A stretch of 64,000 nucleotides of DNA from Xiphias gladius. Lineage: Eukaryota; Chordata; Actinopteri; Istiophoriformes; Xiphiidae. Position 1 is the stretch's first letter. The number at the start of each line of letters is the position of its first letter. Positions 11,038 through 21,526 of the stretch are shown piece by piece. Made by a program: the position numbers and the translations under genes. Where the stretch lies: NCBI RefSeq assembly GCF_016859285.1, contig NC_053417.1, positions 26,234,206 through 26,298,205 on the forward strand, in the 5' to 3' direction. A model generated the notes under the pieces. It saw nothing but the letters and a program-made list of their open reading frames with translations. It made no database searches and was not told the origin of the DNA.

Positions 11038-14000
11038 CATACATCACGTCATTTTCCTTGACAACCAGACACTCAGACATCTACCAGGACAGCAATCAAG
11101 TGCTTTTCAAAATGTGTCCAGGCCTGAAAGATGTCCCCTGTGACCGTACTGTGCACATGGGTCAGTCTGACGATCCTCGCTGCCCACTTCACCTCACCCT
11201 GCCTCCCCCCATGTACCAGCCTGAGCAGGAACCTCCACCACAGGATCAGCTCACTCTTGCCAGCAAAGACATGTATCTGAGTGCAGCAGAGCTTCAGCCC
11301 ACAGAGAGCCTTCCCTTAGAGTTCAGTGATGTACGTAGATATGTTATTGCCCAACCACTCTCCTCCAATGTATATGTACTGTAATAAAAATGTCAGCTTC
11401 CACGGTTATTAGATAATCGATTGTTAGTATTTTAGGGTGCTTTCACAACTACTGTAACTTCTTTGATGCAGTTCAAACAAACTGTCAACTCGCAATCTAA
11501 GGGCATTATTAAACGTATAGTTTATTTGATCTGTTGGTTAACTTTGTTGCATTTTCCCCTTGGTTCGGAGCAAGAAAGTAAAACACCGGAAGAAGGTCTT
11601 ATCTGCCCAAATATCAAGAAGGCGTTGTACCTCAGAGCTAGTCCAGGTCAAACATTGATTAATTCTCCAGCTAGCTGCCAGTAAATGTTGAGCTGTTCAG
11701 CTCAGACTTGCAGAGTACGCCTTGTGGTTGGGTCAGATCAAGTTTCCCACTACAAATGAGGCAGAGTCCACTTCCTCCAAAGGGTCTCTGTGTTTAGTTT
11801 GTTTCCTGATCCAACTGGACTTAAAAAAACAAAAAACAAAACCTAACTCAGGTGTGGACTAAACAAGTGGACCGAGACCGCTTGAAGAGGGGGGGTCTCA
11901 GAACTGTGTGATGGTAAATGTAGTTTTAGCATGAATTTAAAAGCTTAGCTAGTATGAAATCCATTAGGTGACAGTTAATTGTCGAGTGACCTATATATGT
12001 ATGCAATATCCTCTGATAATAAACAGTGGACTTAAAATTGGACAGTAAATTATCAGAAATTCATCGTTATTACCCAGATCTTTACAGCTCACCATTTGTT
12101 GTCCCAGTATTGTCAAATGATCTCTGAAAAGTTAAAAACACTAAATTGGGCTTAAAGAGAGGCTAGGTGTGGTTATAAGTGGTACAGTCAAAGACTAAAT
12201 TTCTCTCTCAGACACAGCAGCGTCACCTGAAGCTGGTTGCATTGACTTCCATTAGTAAATCAAGGTCAATCATCCTAAAACAGGAACGCTCCAACCGACG
12301 ATCGGCGGTTTAAACGTAAAACGTGTGTAGACGTACAACTGAAAATGGTTCCTACAGCAAGTTTAATGTTAAGATTAAGATAAATATTTCTGTTACACAG
12401 GACCTGGATGTGGAAGGGGATGGTATGCAGGGTCCTCCGTCCCCTCTTCAGTTTGACACAGCCCTGGCTCTTGAGGACCAGACCATCAGGGCCATCGCTG
12501 AGGCCCCAATGGACATCCTTACGGGAGAAGACCCAGACCCGGTCGACCTGGACGCCGCAGGACAGGAGCTTTCAGAAAGAGATGTGGATGCCATCATGGA
12601 TGACCAGGTTAACTCTTAATTAGGGGTTTATTGTGCCTACCCACTGATAACAACAAAAATCTTACAAGTCCATTGTATGTCACATTGTTAGAGATGGGTC
12701 TAATAAAATCTTGGTCGTAATATGTGTCAGACTGAACGGTATCAATTTCAAGGCATGTCAAATTGTGCGATGAATGAATCATAAATCTACAATGTAAATT
12801 GCGGAAAAGAAATGCAACGTAAAGGATCGGTTCACATTGTTTTCCAAGTCTGTCTTAAAACAATATTCGAATGCCCGTTTTGAAAGTTTTTGCTCGCTAT
12901 AATAATTCCTCCTGTTCATACTGGCTGTTAAGAGATCCTATCCTAATAGGCCTCCAATGAAAGTGATGAGGGACAAAATCAACAGTCCTCGTCCCATGCA
13001 AAAATATATTCCAAAGTTTATCTGAAGTTTAATATGAGGCTCCAGCAGTCTGAGTTAGACACATCAAGTTGCTATCTTCCACAGTTAAATTCTTTTTTAG
13101 TACAAAAGTCCCTCATGGTGTTATCCCTTCACTGCAGCTCAGCAAGGACACGCTGTCCTGGGAAACGGAGAGAGCTTTCAAAAGAAATAGACTAACTCTA
13201 AGATACTCTCTTTATTTTTCCTTCTCAGGCTGCTCAATATTCAAATTAACTTTAGATGAACTTTAGAAAGTGTTTTTGCATAAAATGAGGACTGTGGATT
13301 TTGTCCCCCATCACTTTCCTTGGTAGCTTGTTAAAAAGGGATCTGTATGAACTAGGAATGATTACAGGAGAAATAAAAACTGTTAAATGAATCCGGGTTA
13401 CATCACAAGTACATTAGGAAGGGATCCCTTCATGACCAGCATGAACAGAAGGAATGCTTACAGCAAGCAGAACTTGTCTGGATGGCCACATCACTAATGT
13501 TTTCAGAAGGACTTGAGAAATTGTGAACCCATCCTTTAATGACATGTCTCTGCTTGCCTCATCCATTTGTGCCGCTCATGTTTTGAACATGTAGCAAAAC
13601 AATAAACTTTCGCCATAGTCCTGGCAATTCTGTGCACTGCATTTTCAAGTGGACTCTGTCGTGTCCTGTGAAAAGAGGGTAACATGGATTGCCAATTTTG
13701 CAAAGTGGTTTTGAGATAAATGGTTTTTTTTTTGGTCCAGCCGGTAACTTATTTGCATGCCGTTCCCCATCTCTCCCTATTTCCTGTCTTCTCTCTGCTG
13801 TCGACTGATAATAAAGGCATAAAATGCCCAAAAAATGTACTTGAAAAAAATGTTTGTTTAGCACCTGCATTACAATAGCTCGCTAGTGTATTCTTCGTCA
13901 TTTCATGTCGCGGTTCAATTTATTCATCCATTAAAAAAACATGGAAATTACAGTGCTCCCCTCACCTTGTCAACCAAAGCTGATGACCAAAACACGAGAA

Positions 14001-15298
14001 ATAAATACTGCTAAAATAAAACCAAAGGTAAAAAGAACATTAATCTGTATTTTATAATAAAACTATAAAAAAAGAGCCATCCAAAAACAACATAAAAACA
14101 AGGGATTAAAATACTTTAAAATCAAACTTTTTATCCTTGTTACAAATTTCTGGTTGTACTGTTGTTGTGACAGGTCGTCTCAACCTGCGTTCAGTAAGAT
14201 GATCCATACTGTCCACATGCAGCCAACGACCTTCAGCCACCATAATCCTACAGAATATCTCAGACAAACTGTCATAATTTACAGTCCGCTGTCCTCGCTA
14301 TTGTTGTTCAGCTGATTAGTTTATAGACATTGGTTTTAGCAGTGTCCGTATCGTGGGATTTCTGGGTTTAAAATTTCCATTATTGTCATAATTCTGTCAT
14401 CTACATTGGCCATTGGGGGACTGGAGTCACTATGTGATGCAGGACCACCGTTTCTGATTGACAACCAAAGATTTCACCATGTTTCTCTCATGATTTTCAA
14501 CCGTCACCCACTGAAAATCGCACAGTGTAATGAACAAGCTTCGAAGCGAGATGTACAGTTTGCGTGCAAAAATGAGTCACTGACGCCAGTCAATAAAGGC
14601 AATTAATTTTTTGTTGTGTCCACTTTCTTTTACCGTGCACTCGTTTGTCAGTTTATTAGGAAGACCTAGCTAAAATTACTGCAACAGTCCTGCAATAAAA
14701 TCCTACCTCCATGAATCAGAACCATGCAGTTAGGGAAGAGGAGGTAAAAGGTATAAACGTAAAAACAACTATAAAACGGTAATAATCATAAATACACGAA
14801 GTGAAAAATATGTACAGAATGTACAAGAGTTGCTGTTGAACTGTAATGCATTATACAAAGAGGTGTGACTGTTGTTCAGCTGACCCTCATTGATTTGAAT
14901 GGGGGTGGACAAAATAGCAGGAACACCTGCTAACATAAACATATACAGTTGAACAGCACCACAAACTGCAGCCTCTGAAATGATCGTACAGTTGAATCAA
15001 CAGCTCTCTAATAGTTTCAGCAGAAACTAAACATTGAAACCTTCATGAAGGGGGGAATGATGGCATGACTGTTGTATTGGACTGCATTAGTTTTAGCCAG
15101 GTGTACCTAATAAAATGACCACTGAGTGTTTTGTTGAGCGACAGGGCCAGATACTGGGAAACATTTCAAAGCTAGTACTGTCTCCTAACTTCCTGTTCTT
15201 CCACCTAGGTGGTGTCAGAGGTTGTAGGAGGTGACGACGACGCCACTGATAATTCACTCCAAGACATCGACTCTGCTACAGTTGATGCTCCCAGATGA
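4850..15298 (+). CDS. kansl2: KANSL2, NSL histone acetyltransferase complex subunit 2 (nine coding exons)
   Basis: Joined exons 4850-5100, 5198-5370, 5451-5565, 8891-9054, 9224-9387, 10070-10166, 11077-11330, 12401-12607 and 15209-15298 give 1515 nt, or 504 residues (human about 492), with every intron GT-AG and no frame break. KANSL2 is a nuclear subunit of the NSL complex built around the acetyltransferase KAT8/MOF with KANSL1, KANSL3 and WDR5, which acetylates histone H4 at active promoters. Two Cys/His modules of the zf-C3Hc3H type are visible: residues 28-91 (C28, C35, C46, H49, C61, C72, C88, H91) and about 299-365 (C299, C308, C312, H318, C319, C335, C343 and a final CPLH). Between them lies an acidic stretch and a basic amphipathic helix ([15 protein letters not shown]). 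The C-terminal tail is acidic. The start [10 protein letters not shown] matches vertebrate orthologues and follows the acceptor by 7 nt. Zinc binding is inferred from the family. Confidence 0.96.
5198..5370 (+). CDS. kansl2: KANSL2 coding exon 2
   Basis: It opens after TCTTCAG and completes Gly84, then [12 protein letters not shown], which carries C88 and H91 and closes the first Cys/His module. It ends in RSEASRIL at the donor CTAG|GTAAAT. Confidence 0.95.
5451..5565 (+). CDS. kansl2: KANSL2 coding exon 3 (acidic segment)
   Basis: It opens after GGGTAG with [11 protein letters not shown] and contains [15 protein letters not shown], a strongly conserved acidic segment of KANSL2. The donor CTGAA|GTAAGC splits a lysine codon. 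Confidence 0.95.
5566..5780 (+). other. KANSL2 intron, short flank before the LINE
   Basis: AT-rich intronic sequence with nothing recognised, between the donor at 5566 and the 3' end of the antisense LINE. Confidence 0.4.
5781..8366 (-). mobile_element. Degraded LINE (non-LTR retrotransposon), antisense in KANSL2 intron
   Basis: Read on the - strand the pieces come in LINE order. An endonuclease N-terminal part lies at about 8250-7930 ([27 protein letters not shown], then [15 protein letters not shown] after a frame change). The reverse transcriptase lies at about 6840-6250 ([65 protein letters not shown]). A C-terminal part lies at about 6170-5790 ([40 protein letters not shown]). Stop codons and frame changes interrupt every part, and the second RT aspartate box reads FADE instead of FADD. 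The family looks like the CR1/L2/Rex1 group common in fish. It is an inactive fossil in the opposite direction to the host gene. Confidence 0.88.
8367..8890 (+). other. KANSL2 intron between the LINE and the next exon
   Basis: AT-rich intronic sequence; I see no repeat or RNA gene I can name. It ends in the acceptor GTACTCGTAG. Confidence 0.4.
8891..9054 (+). CDS. kansl2: KANSL2 coding exon 4 (helical core)
   Basis: It encodes [20 protein letters not shown] followed by [20 protein letters not shown] and [15 protein letters not shown]. This long basic amphipathic helix is nearly identical to human KANSL2. The donor is CTGG|GTAAAT. Confidence 0.96.
9224..9387 (+). CDS. kansl2: KANSL2 coding exon 5
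   Basis: It follows an intron of only 169 nt (acceptor GATATCAG). It encodes [20 protein letters not shown] and [20 protein letters not shown], then ends in phase 0 at the donor CAG|GTGTGA. Confidence 0.96.
9388..10069 (+). other. KANSL2 intron with a possible repeat fragment
   Basis: The phrase AAGGGTCGGTTCACC at about 9458 resembles the left end of MITE family C (12821). No matching right end is visible. The rest is AT-rich, with nothing recognised. Confidence 0.3.
10070..10166 (+). CDS. kansl2: KANSL2 coding exon 6 (second zinc module, part 1)
   Basis: It follows the acceptor TATTGTAG and reads [20 protein letters not shown] then [12 protein letters not shown]. It supplies C299, C308, C312, H318 and C319. 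Human has the same Cys/His spacing around LPMTRHC. The donor CAC|GTATCC is weak but fixes the frame. Confidence 0.94.
10167..11076 (+). other. KANSL2 intron with a (GT)n tract near its 3' end
   Basis: Intronic sequence with no coding signal. A (GT)n tract of about 38 bp ends only some 40 bp before the acceptor AGACACTCAG. A small perfect hairpin (ACCAGCA/TGCTGGT) occurs at about 10393-10420; alone it is not enough to call a snoRNA. Confidence 0.4.
10998..11036 (+). repeat. (GT)n microsatellite
   Basis: An uninterrupted GT dinucleotide run of about 19 units inside the KANSL2 intron, close to the next acceptor. Confidence 0.95.
11077..11330 (+). CDS. kansl2: KANSL2 coding exon 7 (second zinc module, part 2)
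   Basis: It encodes [20 protein letters not shown], then [20 protein letters not shown], then a proline-rich stretch and [20 protein letters not shown]. The last part is nearly invariant in the family. The donor is GAT|GTACGT, phase 0. Confidence 0.96.
11331..12400 (+). other. KANSL2 intron, probably repeat-derived in its first half
   Basis: From about 11436 (GGGTGCTTTCACAACTACTG) to about 11935 the sequence has the look of a dispersed fish repeat (TTCAAACAAACTGTCAACTC, TAGTTTGTTTCCTGATCCAA). I could not define both ends. The remainder is AT-rich and unrecognised. Confidence 0.35.
12401..12607 (+). CDS. kansl2: KANSL2 coding exon 8
   Basis: It opens after TTACACAG with [20 protein letters not shown], matching the human DLDVVGDGMQ segment, and continues with [19 protein letters not shown] and an acidic stretch. 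The donor is CAG|GTTAAC, phase 0. Confidence 0.95.
12821..13360 (+). repeat. MITE family C, copy 1 (KANSL2 last intron)
   Basis: It shares an ordered set of phrases with 16080-16622: GGTTCACATT at the left, AAGTCTGTCTTAAAACA, TGCCC, GAGGACTGTGGATTTTGTCC near the right. The two copies are diverged but clearly the same element. The right edge of this copy is uncertain. Confidence 0.65.
13361..14638 (+). other. KANSL2 last intron, unrecognised part
   Basis: AT-rich intronic sequence between two MITEs. I see no coding frame, RNA gene or repeat end in it. Confidence 0.35.
14639..15129 (+). repeat. MITE with about 50 bp inverted ends (family E)
   Basis: The left end contains GTTTATTAGGAAGACCTAGC followed by TAAAATTACTGCAACAG. 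The right end contains CTGTTGTATTGGACTGCATT and GTGTACCTAATAAAATGACC, which is the same sequence in reverse complement with scattered changes. At about 490 bp with no transposase it is a short non-autonomous DNA transposon. Similar sequences (AGGTGTACCTAATAAAGTGG) are widespread in fish. It ends 79 bp before the last KANSL2 exon. Confidence 0.85.
15209..15298 (+). CDS. kansl2: KANSL2 last coding exon
   Basis: After the acceptor TTCCACCTAG, 29 codons ([20 protein letters not shown] then DSATVDAPR) end in TGA at 15296-15298. The C-terminus is acidic and, from memory, poorly conserved with mammals. Phase agreement and the following poly(A) signal support it. Confidence 0.85.
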   Translation: MVSEVVGGDDDATDNSLQDIDSATVDAPR

Positions 15299-15580
15299 AC
15301 GAGCTCGACCCCTGCAGCATTATCAAACGAACAAGTTTCACTTTATAACACTATATAATACAGCCTGTGATAAGAGTCATTTCGTTGTATGAATCGGGAA
15401 CCAATGTAACACTTAATGGTTCCTACTGATACTTAAAATGTCACAGTTAGACATCTCAGAGAAATACAGGGCACAGTACAGGGAAACGAAACTGAAGTTG
15501 AACCTTATTATTGTGTAATTGAAGAGCAATAAGGGGAGAACAGCCACACAATTTAATAAAGCCCACACAACCTTATCATT
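15299..15580 (+). terminator. kansl2: KANSL2 3' UTR and polyadenylation signal
   Basis: A short AT-rich 3' UTR follows the stop. AATAAA at 15555-15560 is the first canonical poly(A) signal downstream, giving a 3' UTR of about 280 nt. Confidence 0.7.
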
Positions 15581-16079
15581 ACTGTGTTATGTAAAATACA
15601 TTTTTTCATTTCACTCATTTACATGCATTAATACAATGTGTAGGCGAAAATGCAATATATAAAAAAGGGGCGTTCAGCTTCTTGTGGATAGTCGAGACAA
15701 GTTGAGAAATGGGGCTCTACGTTTAAAATTTTGCTCCTAGCGGCTGTGTTCGTCCAGCAGCTCGCTGGAGTAGAAAACAAACATAACTCTCTCAAATGTA
15801 AACCCGTGGAAGGTTTCTGTCGTCGTCTGAGGAGGAAAAACTGTCATGAAGTTGTGTAATATAAAATGAAGATGTAGGTGGATCAAACCTAGCTAATGTT
15901 TAATAAGGAGCCTAGTTAGTTTAATCCTTTTGAATACACAGAAAAAAGGTATGTGGGCTAAAAATGGTGTGCGGCTGTTCTTCCCTTTTTATATTTTAAT
16001 ACACAGAAAAAAAATACTCAGCATATAATTTATTTCTGCTTTTCCCCCTTCTTGTTTACTTCCACTCCGCCTACATTTG
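15581..16079. other. Intergenic spacer KANSL2-NCKAP5L, left part
   Basis: AT-rich spacer with nothing recognised before the family C element. Confidence 0.35.
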
Positions 16080-16622
16080 AAGGGCAGGTTCACATTTTTT
16101 CAGGTCTGTCTTAAAACATCACATGCCCATATGTATATTGAAAGCATCATCGGTTGTTGTAATTATTATTATTATTTGTAATATTTTGTGCAAACTTCCC
16201 ACAAAGAGATTTCAGTGTAACAGCTGGGGGGAGAAAATCCTCAGTCGTCAAAAAGACATTGTAAAGCTAAAATGAGACTGAGCTGTTGAATCAATTGGGC
16301 ATTTTCCAAAGTCGCTGTCGTTTTTAGAACCAAATTTCCCTCATCGTGACTCCAAAGACTGCTTCTGTGCTGAGCTGTAGTGGAGGGATAGGAAACAAAA
16401 AAGGGGAATTTTGTTCTAAAAAGATGAAGTTTGGAAGAAGAACCCACTCGATAAGATGAACTCAGACAGTTGAAGCTTCATCTAAGCTTTAACTGAACTT
16501 AAAACTTTTTTTTCTCTTTGCACAGAAAGAGGAGGGATGTGAATTTTGTCCCCTGTCGTTACCACTGACTTTACTCTTGAAGAAGTGATGTCCTCAAATA
16601 ATGTGAAGCAATCCCTTTAAGT
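16080..16622 (+). repeat. MITE family C, copy 2 (intergenic)
   Basis: The left end (GGCAGGTTCACATTTTTTCA) and the right end (GAAGCAATCCCTTTAAG) are compatible with short inverted repeats around AAAGGRATYGSTTCAC. Internal phrases match 12821-13360, including AGGTCTGTCTTAAAACAT and GATGTGAATTTTGTCCCC. Confidence 0.7.
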
Positions 16623-17199
16623 ACCAGTGGGAACCAGTAAATGTTTTACTGGTTCCTGATATGTGCGACAAAAAAATAACACTGTAAATTGGAGGTTGTG
16701 TTATGAAGTGTTACCCACGTTTCACCCCCACAAAGACCTTTTAATGGAGGTCACCTTCAGAAGAATGACATTTCCAGGCCTTTGTTCATTGATCGTGTTA
16801 CTCTGTCATTAATGGGTGTATTTATTTTGTTCTCATGTTTTTTTTTTTTTTTGGTCTGGGTTAAATGGCCTTAACATTGTACCCAGTTAGTTGCTCAGTG
16901 TTTTGCATCTGTTAAACAAAAAGCAAAAAAAGGACCCTCATCTCTCAGCCACAAATAAACTATTTTCTGATATGTTAGTTCATCTCTTCTTAATGGATCC
17001 GGGTCTGAACAGATTTATGATCTCTGCAGAAGTTTTTTTTTTTTTTTCAAGCCTGCAGAGCGTATTTTAGGATTCAGAAAACCACATGTACTGGCAGTTT
17101 TTTTTTTTTTTTTGGTAAGTATTTTTAAGTATAAGGTGAAGTTATGTTTGGCAGCATGGGACTGCCTCTTAAAAAAAAAAAAAAAAAAATTGGGGCGGG
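16623..17199. other. Intergenic spacer, right part
   Basis: AT-rich with several long T and A homopolymers (16839-16852, 17033-17048, 17098-17114, 17171-17189). Nothing else recognised. Confidence 0.4.
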
Positions 17200-17700
17200 T
17201 AATGCGATTTCGTGCAATGACATCACTTTTCCTCAACCCAAACAGTAAACGCCGAGGCAGAGAAAGAGAGCGGCTGCTGCGGGGAGAGGAGGACACGGCA
17301 AGGGGGGGAAAAAAAGGAAAAAAAATGAGCACAAGGATAGAAATTCTCTAGGAGAAAAAAGTAGTCCGTTTCTGCCTCCATCAGCCATGATATGGCGGCG
17401 TCGCCTTCGCCAGCTTCCAACCAAATGAGGTGAGTTTTCTGGGAAAAGGGGGAAAATGTGATTCCATGAGCGGTCGCGTCCGCTCGGTCGAGAGGTTCGC
17501 CCGAATACCGCCGCGGAGCGTTTGGCAGGCGGCTTCATTGTTTCAACGTCCCCGGCGAAGTAAAGGTCTGCGCGGACGTGAAGGCAGAAACGTGGGCGGC
17601 GCGGTTTTGGTTTAATTGTGTTATTAAAATTAAACGCCCCTGTGCTCTCCCCTGCGCCTCCACTGTTTGCTGGCAAGGGCGTAACAGCGTTACCCGTGTC
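17200..17700 (+). promoter_or_regulatory. nckap5l: CpG-rich candidate promoter and first noncoding exon of NCKAP5L
   Basis: The composition changes abruptly here to GC-rich with many CpGs, the only strong CpG island between KANSL2 and the NCKAP5L coding exons. A good donor (ATGAG|GTGAGT) ends a possible exon at 17429. An ATG at 17392 opens MAASPSPASNQM. Joining that frame to 37543 or to 45589 soon meets a stop codon, so it would act as an upstream ORF rather than an extended N-terminus. No TATA box is evident. Assignment to NCKAP5L rests only on strand, position and lack of any other gene. Confidence 0.5.
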
Positions 17701-19000
17701 GGAGGGGACGCATTTCAGACCAGGGGTGGGCTTTTTTTTTTTTTTTTTTGGGAGGGGGGGGGGTCCTGTCCCCCTCCCTGAGAGAGAGAGAGAGAGAAAA
17801 AAAATGGACATTTTTCTTCTTTCTCTTTGGAGCCCTGCTCCTCCAGCCCAGTCAGGTTCTGGTTCCAGCCGCAGCACACGGCGGCTGAAAAATACATCCT
17901 GTCGCAGCTTCGGCCTCGTTTTTTCAGGCTTGAAACATGGAAAAGGAACTGTCATCTGGGTCCCGAGTGTTTAATGGTCCGTTTTTGGTTTTCTTGTTTG
18001 TGTCTTTGTTTGTTTGTTTGTTTGTTTGACATATCCTGCCGATGCAGAGAGGAGGGAAGAAACTGCGACTCATTGCAGGCAGCCTCTGTTTATTACAAGA
18101 AAAAGAAAAAAAAAAAAATCCTGGCTGTGACTGGAGACGGTGATACTCCACAACCACCGGGCTTGAGTTGCCACCGGACCAGCCTCACGGTGATAATGTT
18201 AGAGGATGAATTCAGGTGTGCGTTGGTCTGCAGCAGGGAGGTAGTGGAGGATAAACCGCCCTGGCTTATGTAATATGAAGTTTGGGCCATTTTTAAGGAG
18301 AATTAACTAAAAAAACTAACCATAGTGTACCTTGATCAAGCACTGCATCACAGGTCTGCAGCCCCCCCCACCCCCCATCTAAAAAATGTGTTTTTTATTA
18401 TTATTATTACTTTACTTGGATGTTTGAACTTCACTGTGCAGAATATTTGGTTTTCCATTTACCTGCTGAAAGGAGGAAAGTTTCTCTGTGCTCACCTTGA
18501 AATCCCGGTTTTGTCAATGTTTTCTGACATCAGGGCTAAACCGGAGGCAGTCGTCATCCAGCATGCAACTCGAAACTGCCAGGGCACTTTTCGTCGAAGG
18601 AGGACACATCTTGTGTCCAGCAGTTAAACTTTCAAAATCAGAAATATTGGCTTATTCATTGATTATGGATTTTTTTCTTCTTTTTTGGAGGAGGGGGGGT
18701 TGGCATATAATATATATATATATATATTTTCACAATGAGTGTGTCCACCGTCCACCTGTTTTTATGTTCATTTTCAATTTGTGCATTAAATACAAATCTG
18801 AGTGGAAATGCTATAAAACAATTTTTTAAAGAAGAAAAAAAAAAGTCATAATACTGCAAAAAAAAAAAAGGAGGCTGAAACTGATGTATTGCTAGAAAGA
18901 AATAGTGGATGGAAACACACATTAATTTGCATTTTCTTTTGCCGATTTGCTGGAAATTACGTTTTGGATTGAAACTCGCCTAATGTGATGCCTGTAAGCA
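17701..19000 (+). other. NCKAP5L 5' intron, low-complexity region
   Basis: It contains poly-T/poly-G runs at 17731-17762, (GA)n at about 17781-17797, (TTTG)n at about 18007-18029, an A run at about 18104-18118, and (TA)n at 18710-18728. No coding exon is apparent. Confidence 0.6.
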
Positions 19001-19445
19001 GAGCTGGACCGATATCGGCCAGGTCACATATTAGCCTGTATCAGCTCATTGAGGATATATCAGTATTGGTGGAGGTGTTGGCCAATAAGTAGGAAGAAAT
19101 TGCGGTTTGCCGAATTAGATTTTGAGGGGAGGTTAGAAGCATTGCACAGTTTGTCCACTAGAGGGCACTGACAAGTTGGTGTTTACACTGTGAAACTGTT
19201 AAAAAATAAAAATAAAAAAAAATTTAAAGTTCCAAATATCGATTTCAGTATCACCTCAAAAATCCAGAACCAGTCCAGAACCAGTCTCAAATAGTGTCAG
19301 GGAGCAAACACCACAACGAGGGTGGAAAAGGAAGTGGAAACAGTCTTTAGGCAGGTTTCCATCCACATGCGAGACTTGTAAACCAAGACTGCAGATTTAC
19401 CCAAGTTGACAGGCTGATTTTTCGCCAGAGTAGCACCAAACTAAT

Positions 19446-19755
19446 ACAGGGTTTACGGCTGCAATGAATGACTCGTGTCATTATTGATTTATCGGTTAAA
19501 TCATTTGATCTATAAAATGTCTGAAAGCTGTGAAAAAAAGTCTGTCGCGGCTTCCTAAAGCCCAAGTTGATAGCTTCAGATAGCTTGTGTTGTCTGACCA
19601 AACCTAAATACAGTCACTTTAGGATCACAAAAGGCAAAGAAACACGGCTGATCTTCACAGTTAAGAAGCTGGATCAAGGGGGTGTTTAGCATTTTTGCTT
19701 GAAAAACGACACACGATTAATCCGCTATAAAAATGGTTTGTGGTCAATTTGATCG
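19446..19755 (+). repeat. Family A copy
   Basis: The phrases appear in family order: GGCTGCAATGAATGACTCG, GATCTATAAAATGTCTGAAA, TTGTCTGACCAAACC, GAAGCTGGATCA, ATTTTTGCTTGAAAAACGAC. Confidence 0.8.
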
Positions 19756-19829
19756 GTGTCCACATTGTCCAGTACAGACACTTACTCGGAGCTGTGTTGG
19801 CAGCACATTCGTGTTATTGGCTCATACGT

Positions 19830-20138
19830 TAAAGGTGCTATATGTAGGTTTTCGCTATCGCTACATTAGCACTGACAGCTGTTTACTTACCAGTCTGGAA
19901 GAAACGTTGCGAGTTCGGCATCAAGGTTCTTTCCTCCACTCGCCAAGAGCCGCCCGCCTCCAGCAGTGGAAAGCAACGCCCGTGTTGTCTCTTGTTTTGC
20001 TTCTACTTCTGTCCCTCCTCTTTTTCTTTGCCACCAAACGTGGTCTCTTGCCCCTCCATGCTGATACTTTTAGTCATCTTCTTCTATCTTTTTTTTAAAT
20101 GTTTTTAAACTAAAATACTTACATTTAGCACCTTTTTT
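19830..20138 (+). repeat. MITE family G, copy 1
   Basis: A left end of AAAGGTGCTATATGTAGGTT and a right end of TACTTACATTTAGCACCTTT form an inverted repeat with few mismatches. The element is about 309 bp with no coding capacity. A diverged relative is at 33324-33735. Confidence 0.8.
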
Positions 20139-21526
20139 AGCGGCGCTGCTTTTCAGTAAATGTGATACGCTCCCCATTTTCTGAATGGCCTTCTAGTCGA
20201 GAGGAGTGGATCGTTTCTTGCTTGTTTTTCACATTTTGAAGGATTTTTATTGGCAATAAAACGTGCCAGTAATCTTCATATCTCACAGGGCTATTCAGAG
20301 ATAAAGCAAGATTCAAAACATCTCAGATATTTTTGCGGGGGAAAAACATCCGTGCTTAATCATCTGTGCCTGTTGGTTTAAGGCCAGATATACACTCATA
20401 ACATTGTTTCATCGTTTTGTTAACAAAGAACAAACTTTAGGTCAGAAGAAATAAGGGCGGAGGGATTGTTTTTAACTCTTTTGAATTACAGGCTCCGAGT
20501 GATGGCCAGAATTTGGCCTGTAAAGTATTTGAAGTCTCAGTGAAGATCTCCAATGAAATGCTCAATGAATCTTTCAGTGTTTGCCGGCAGCATTTTCCCG
20601 ATTTGGCTTTGAAAAGAAATTGCATATCCCCCCGTGACCGCTGATGTAATGTTCCAGTTTGCTGTTTTTGGCAAGTGGAGACAAATGTCGTCAAATCATG
20701 TCAGAAATCCTTGTAGGTTTAGTGGCACAAAGACGGAAACCGTGACTCCATTACTGGAACCAAGTGATGGACCAGTTTCCTGAAAAACAAAGTGAAAAGG
20801 ATCGAGGCAAGGGGGATTTGATCAACTTTCTAGCATTTGAGAGGTCATTCAGAAAAAAAACCCTTTCGACCCCCTAAACTTAAATGCCCCCTTCCAGAAA
20901 CGTTTTAAAGGAGCCCTCCACTGATTTAGCACATTTAGCTATAACATCGTCGGACATATAATGGACAGTATAAACGATAAAAGGACCAGAATCGATTGAA
21001 GCAGAACCAGATTCATTGCCTTTTTTTTATTCCTCGAACTGTTCTTCCTCGTGAAAACCTGGCGCCTACGTTACCCACGATGCAAATCGGCCATTGACAC
21101 TTTGTCCAGAGATTTGGGTGCGTTATCCTAGTAGCAGCTGATGTAGCCTCGAGCCCTTAGGCAGAGATGAGGGGCAGGCTACAGAGGTCTGGTCGACTCT
21201 CTTCTTTCTAACTCCATACCCCCAGATTTTTATTTTTATTTTTTTGGTTTTATTTGTAGTCTTCAGCCCCCAACCGACGCTGACTCAAGTGACATCACTT
21301 GAGGAAATGTAGACTTTCTGGAGACACAAAAGACACACACGCATTAGTACTCCCCAACTCCAGGGAACAGGCTTTGAGGGTAAAATAATCTGCTTTTAAT
21401 AACAAAATACTGTGCGTCTGATACAACCCCAAAAAAAAAATCAATAATTGAGTTAAAAATCCTGAAAATCTACTCCTTCTCTCTCTTTGAAAAATCCAGA
21501 AAAAAATTCATCTCTAAAAAGTTTAT
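20139..21526 (+). other. NCKAP5L 5' intron, mixed sequence
   Basis: Mostly unrecognised. 20905-21260 (AGGAGCCCTCCACTGATTTA onwards) has the look of another dispersed fish repeat, but I could not define both ends. Confidence 0.35.

Noticed and set aside
10707..11076. Long + strand frame leading into KANSL2 coding exon 7
   Set aside because: It crosses the (GT)n tract and the splice acceptor; only the part from 11077 matches KANSL2.
17392..17429. MAASPSPASNQM as a coding first exon of NCKAP5L
   Set aside because: Splicing in its phase to 37543 or 45589 gives an early stop, so it cannot extend the NCKAP5L frame.
17233..17955. 240-codon - strand open frame at the CpG island
   Set aside because: Runs through poly-T/poly-G and GA repeats, giving Lys/Pro/Phe/Ser runs; a composition artefact.
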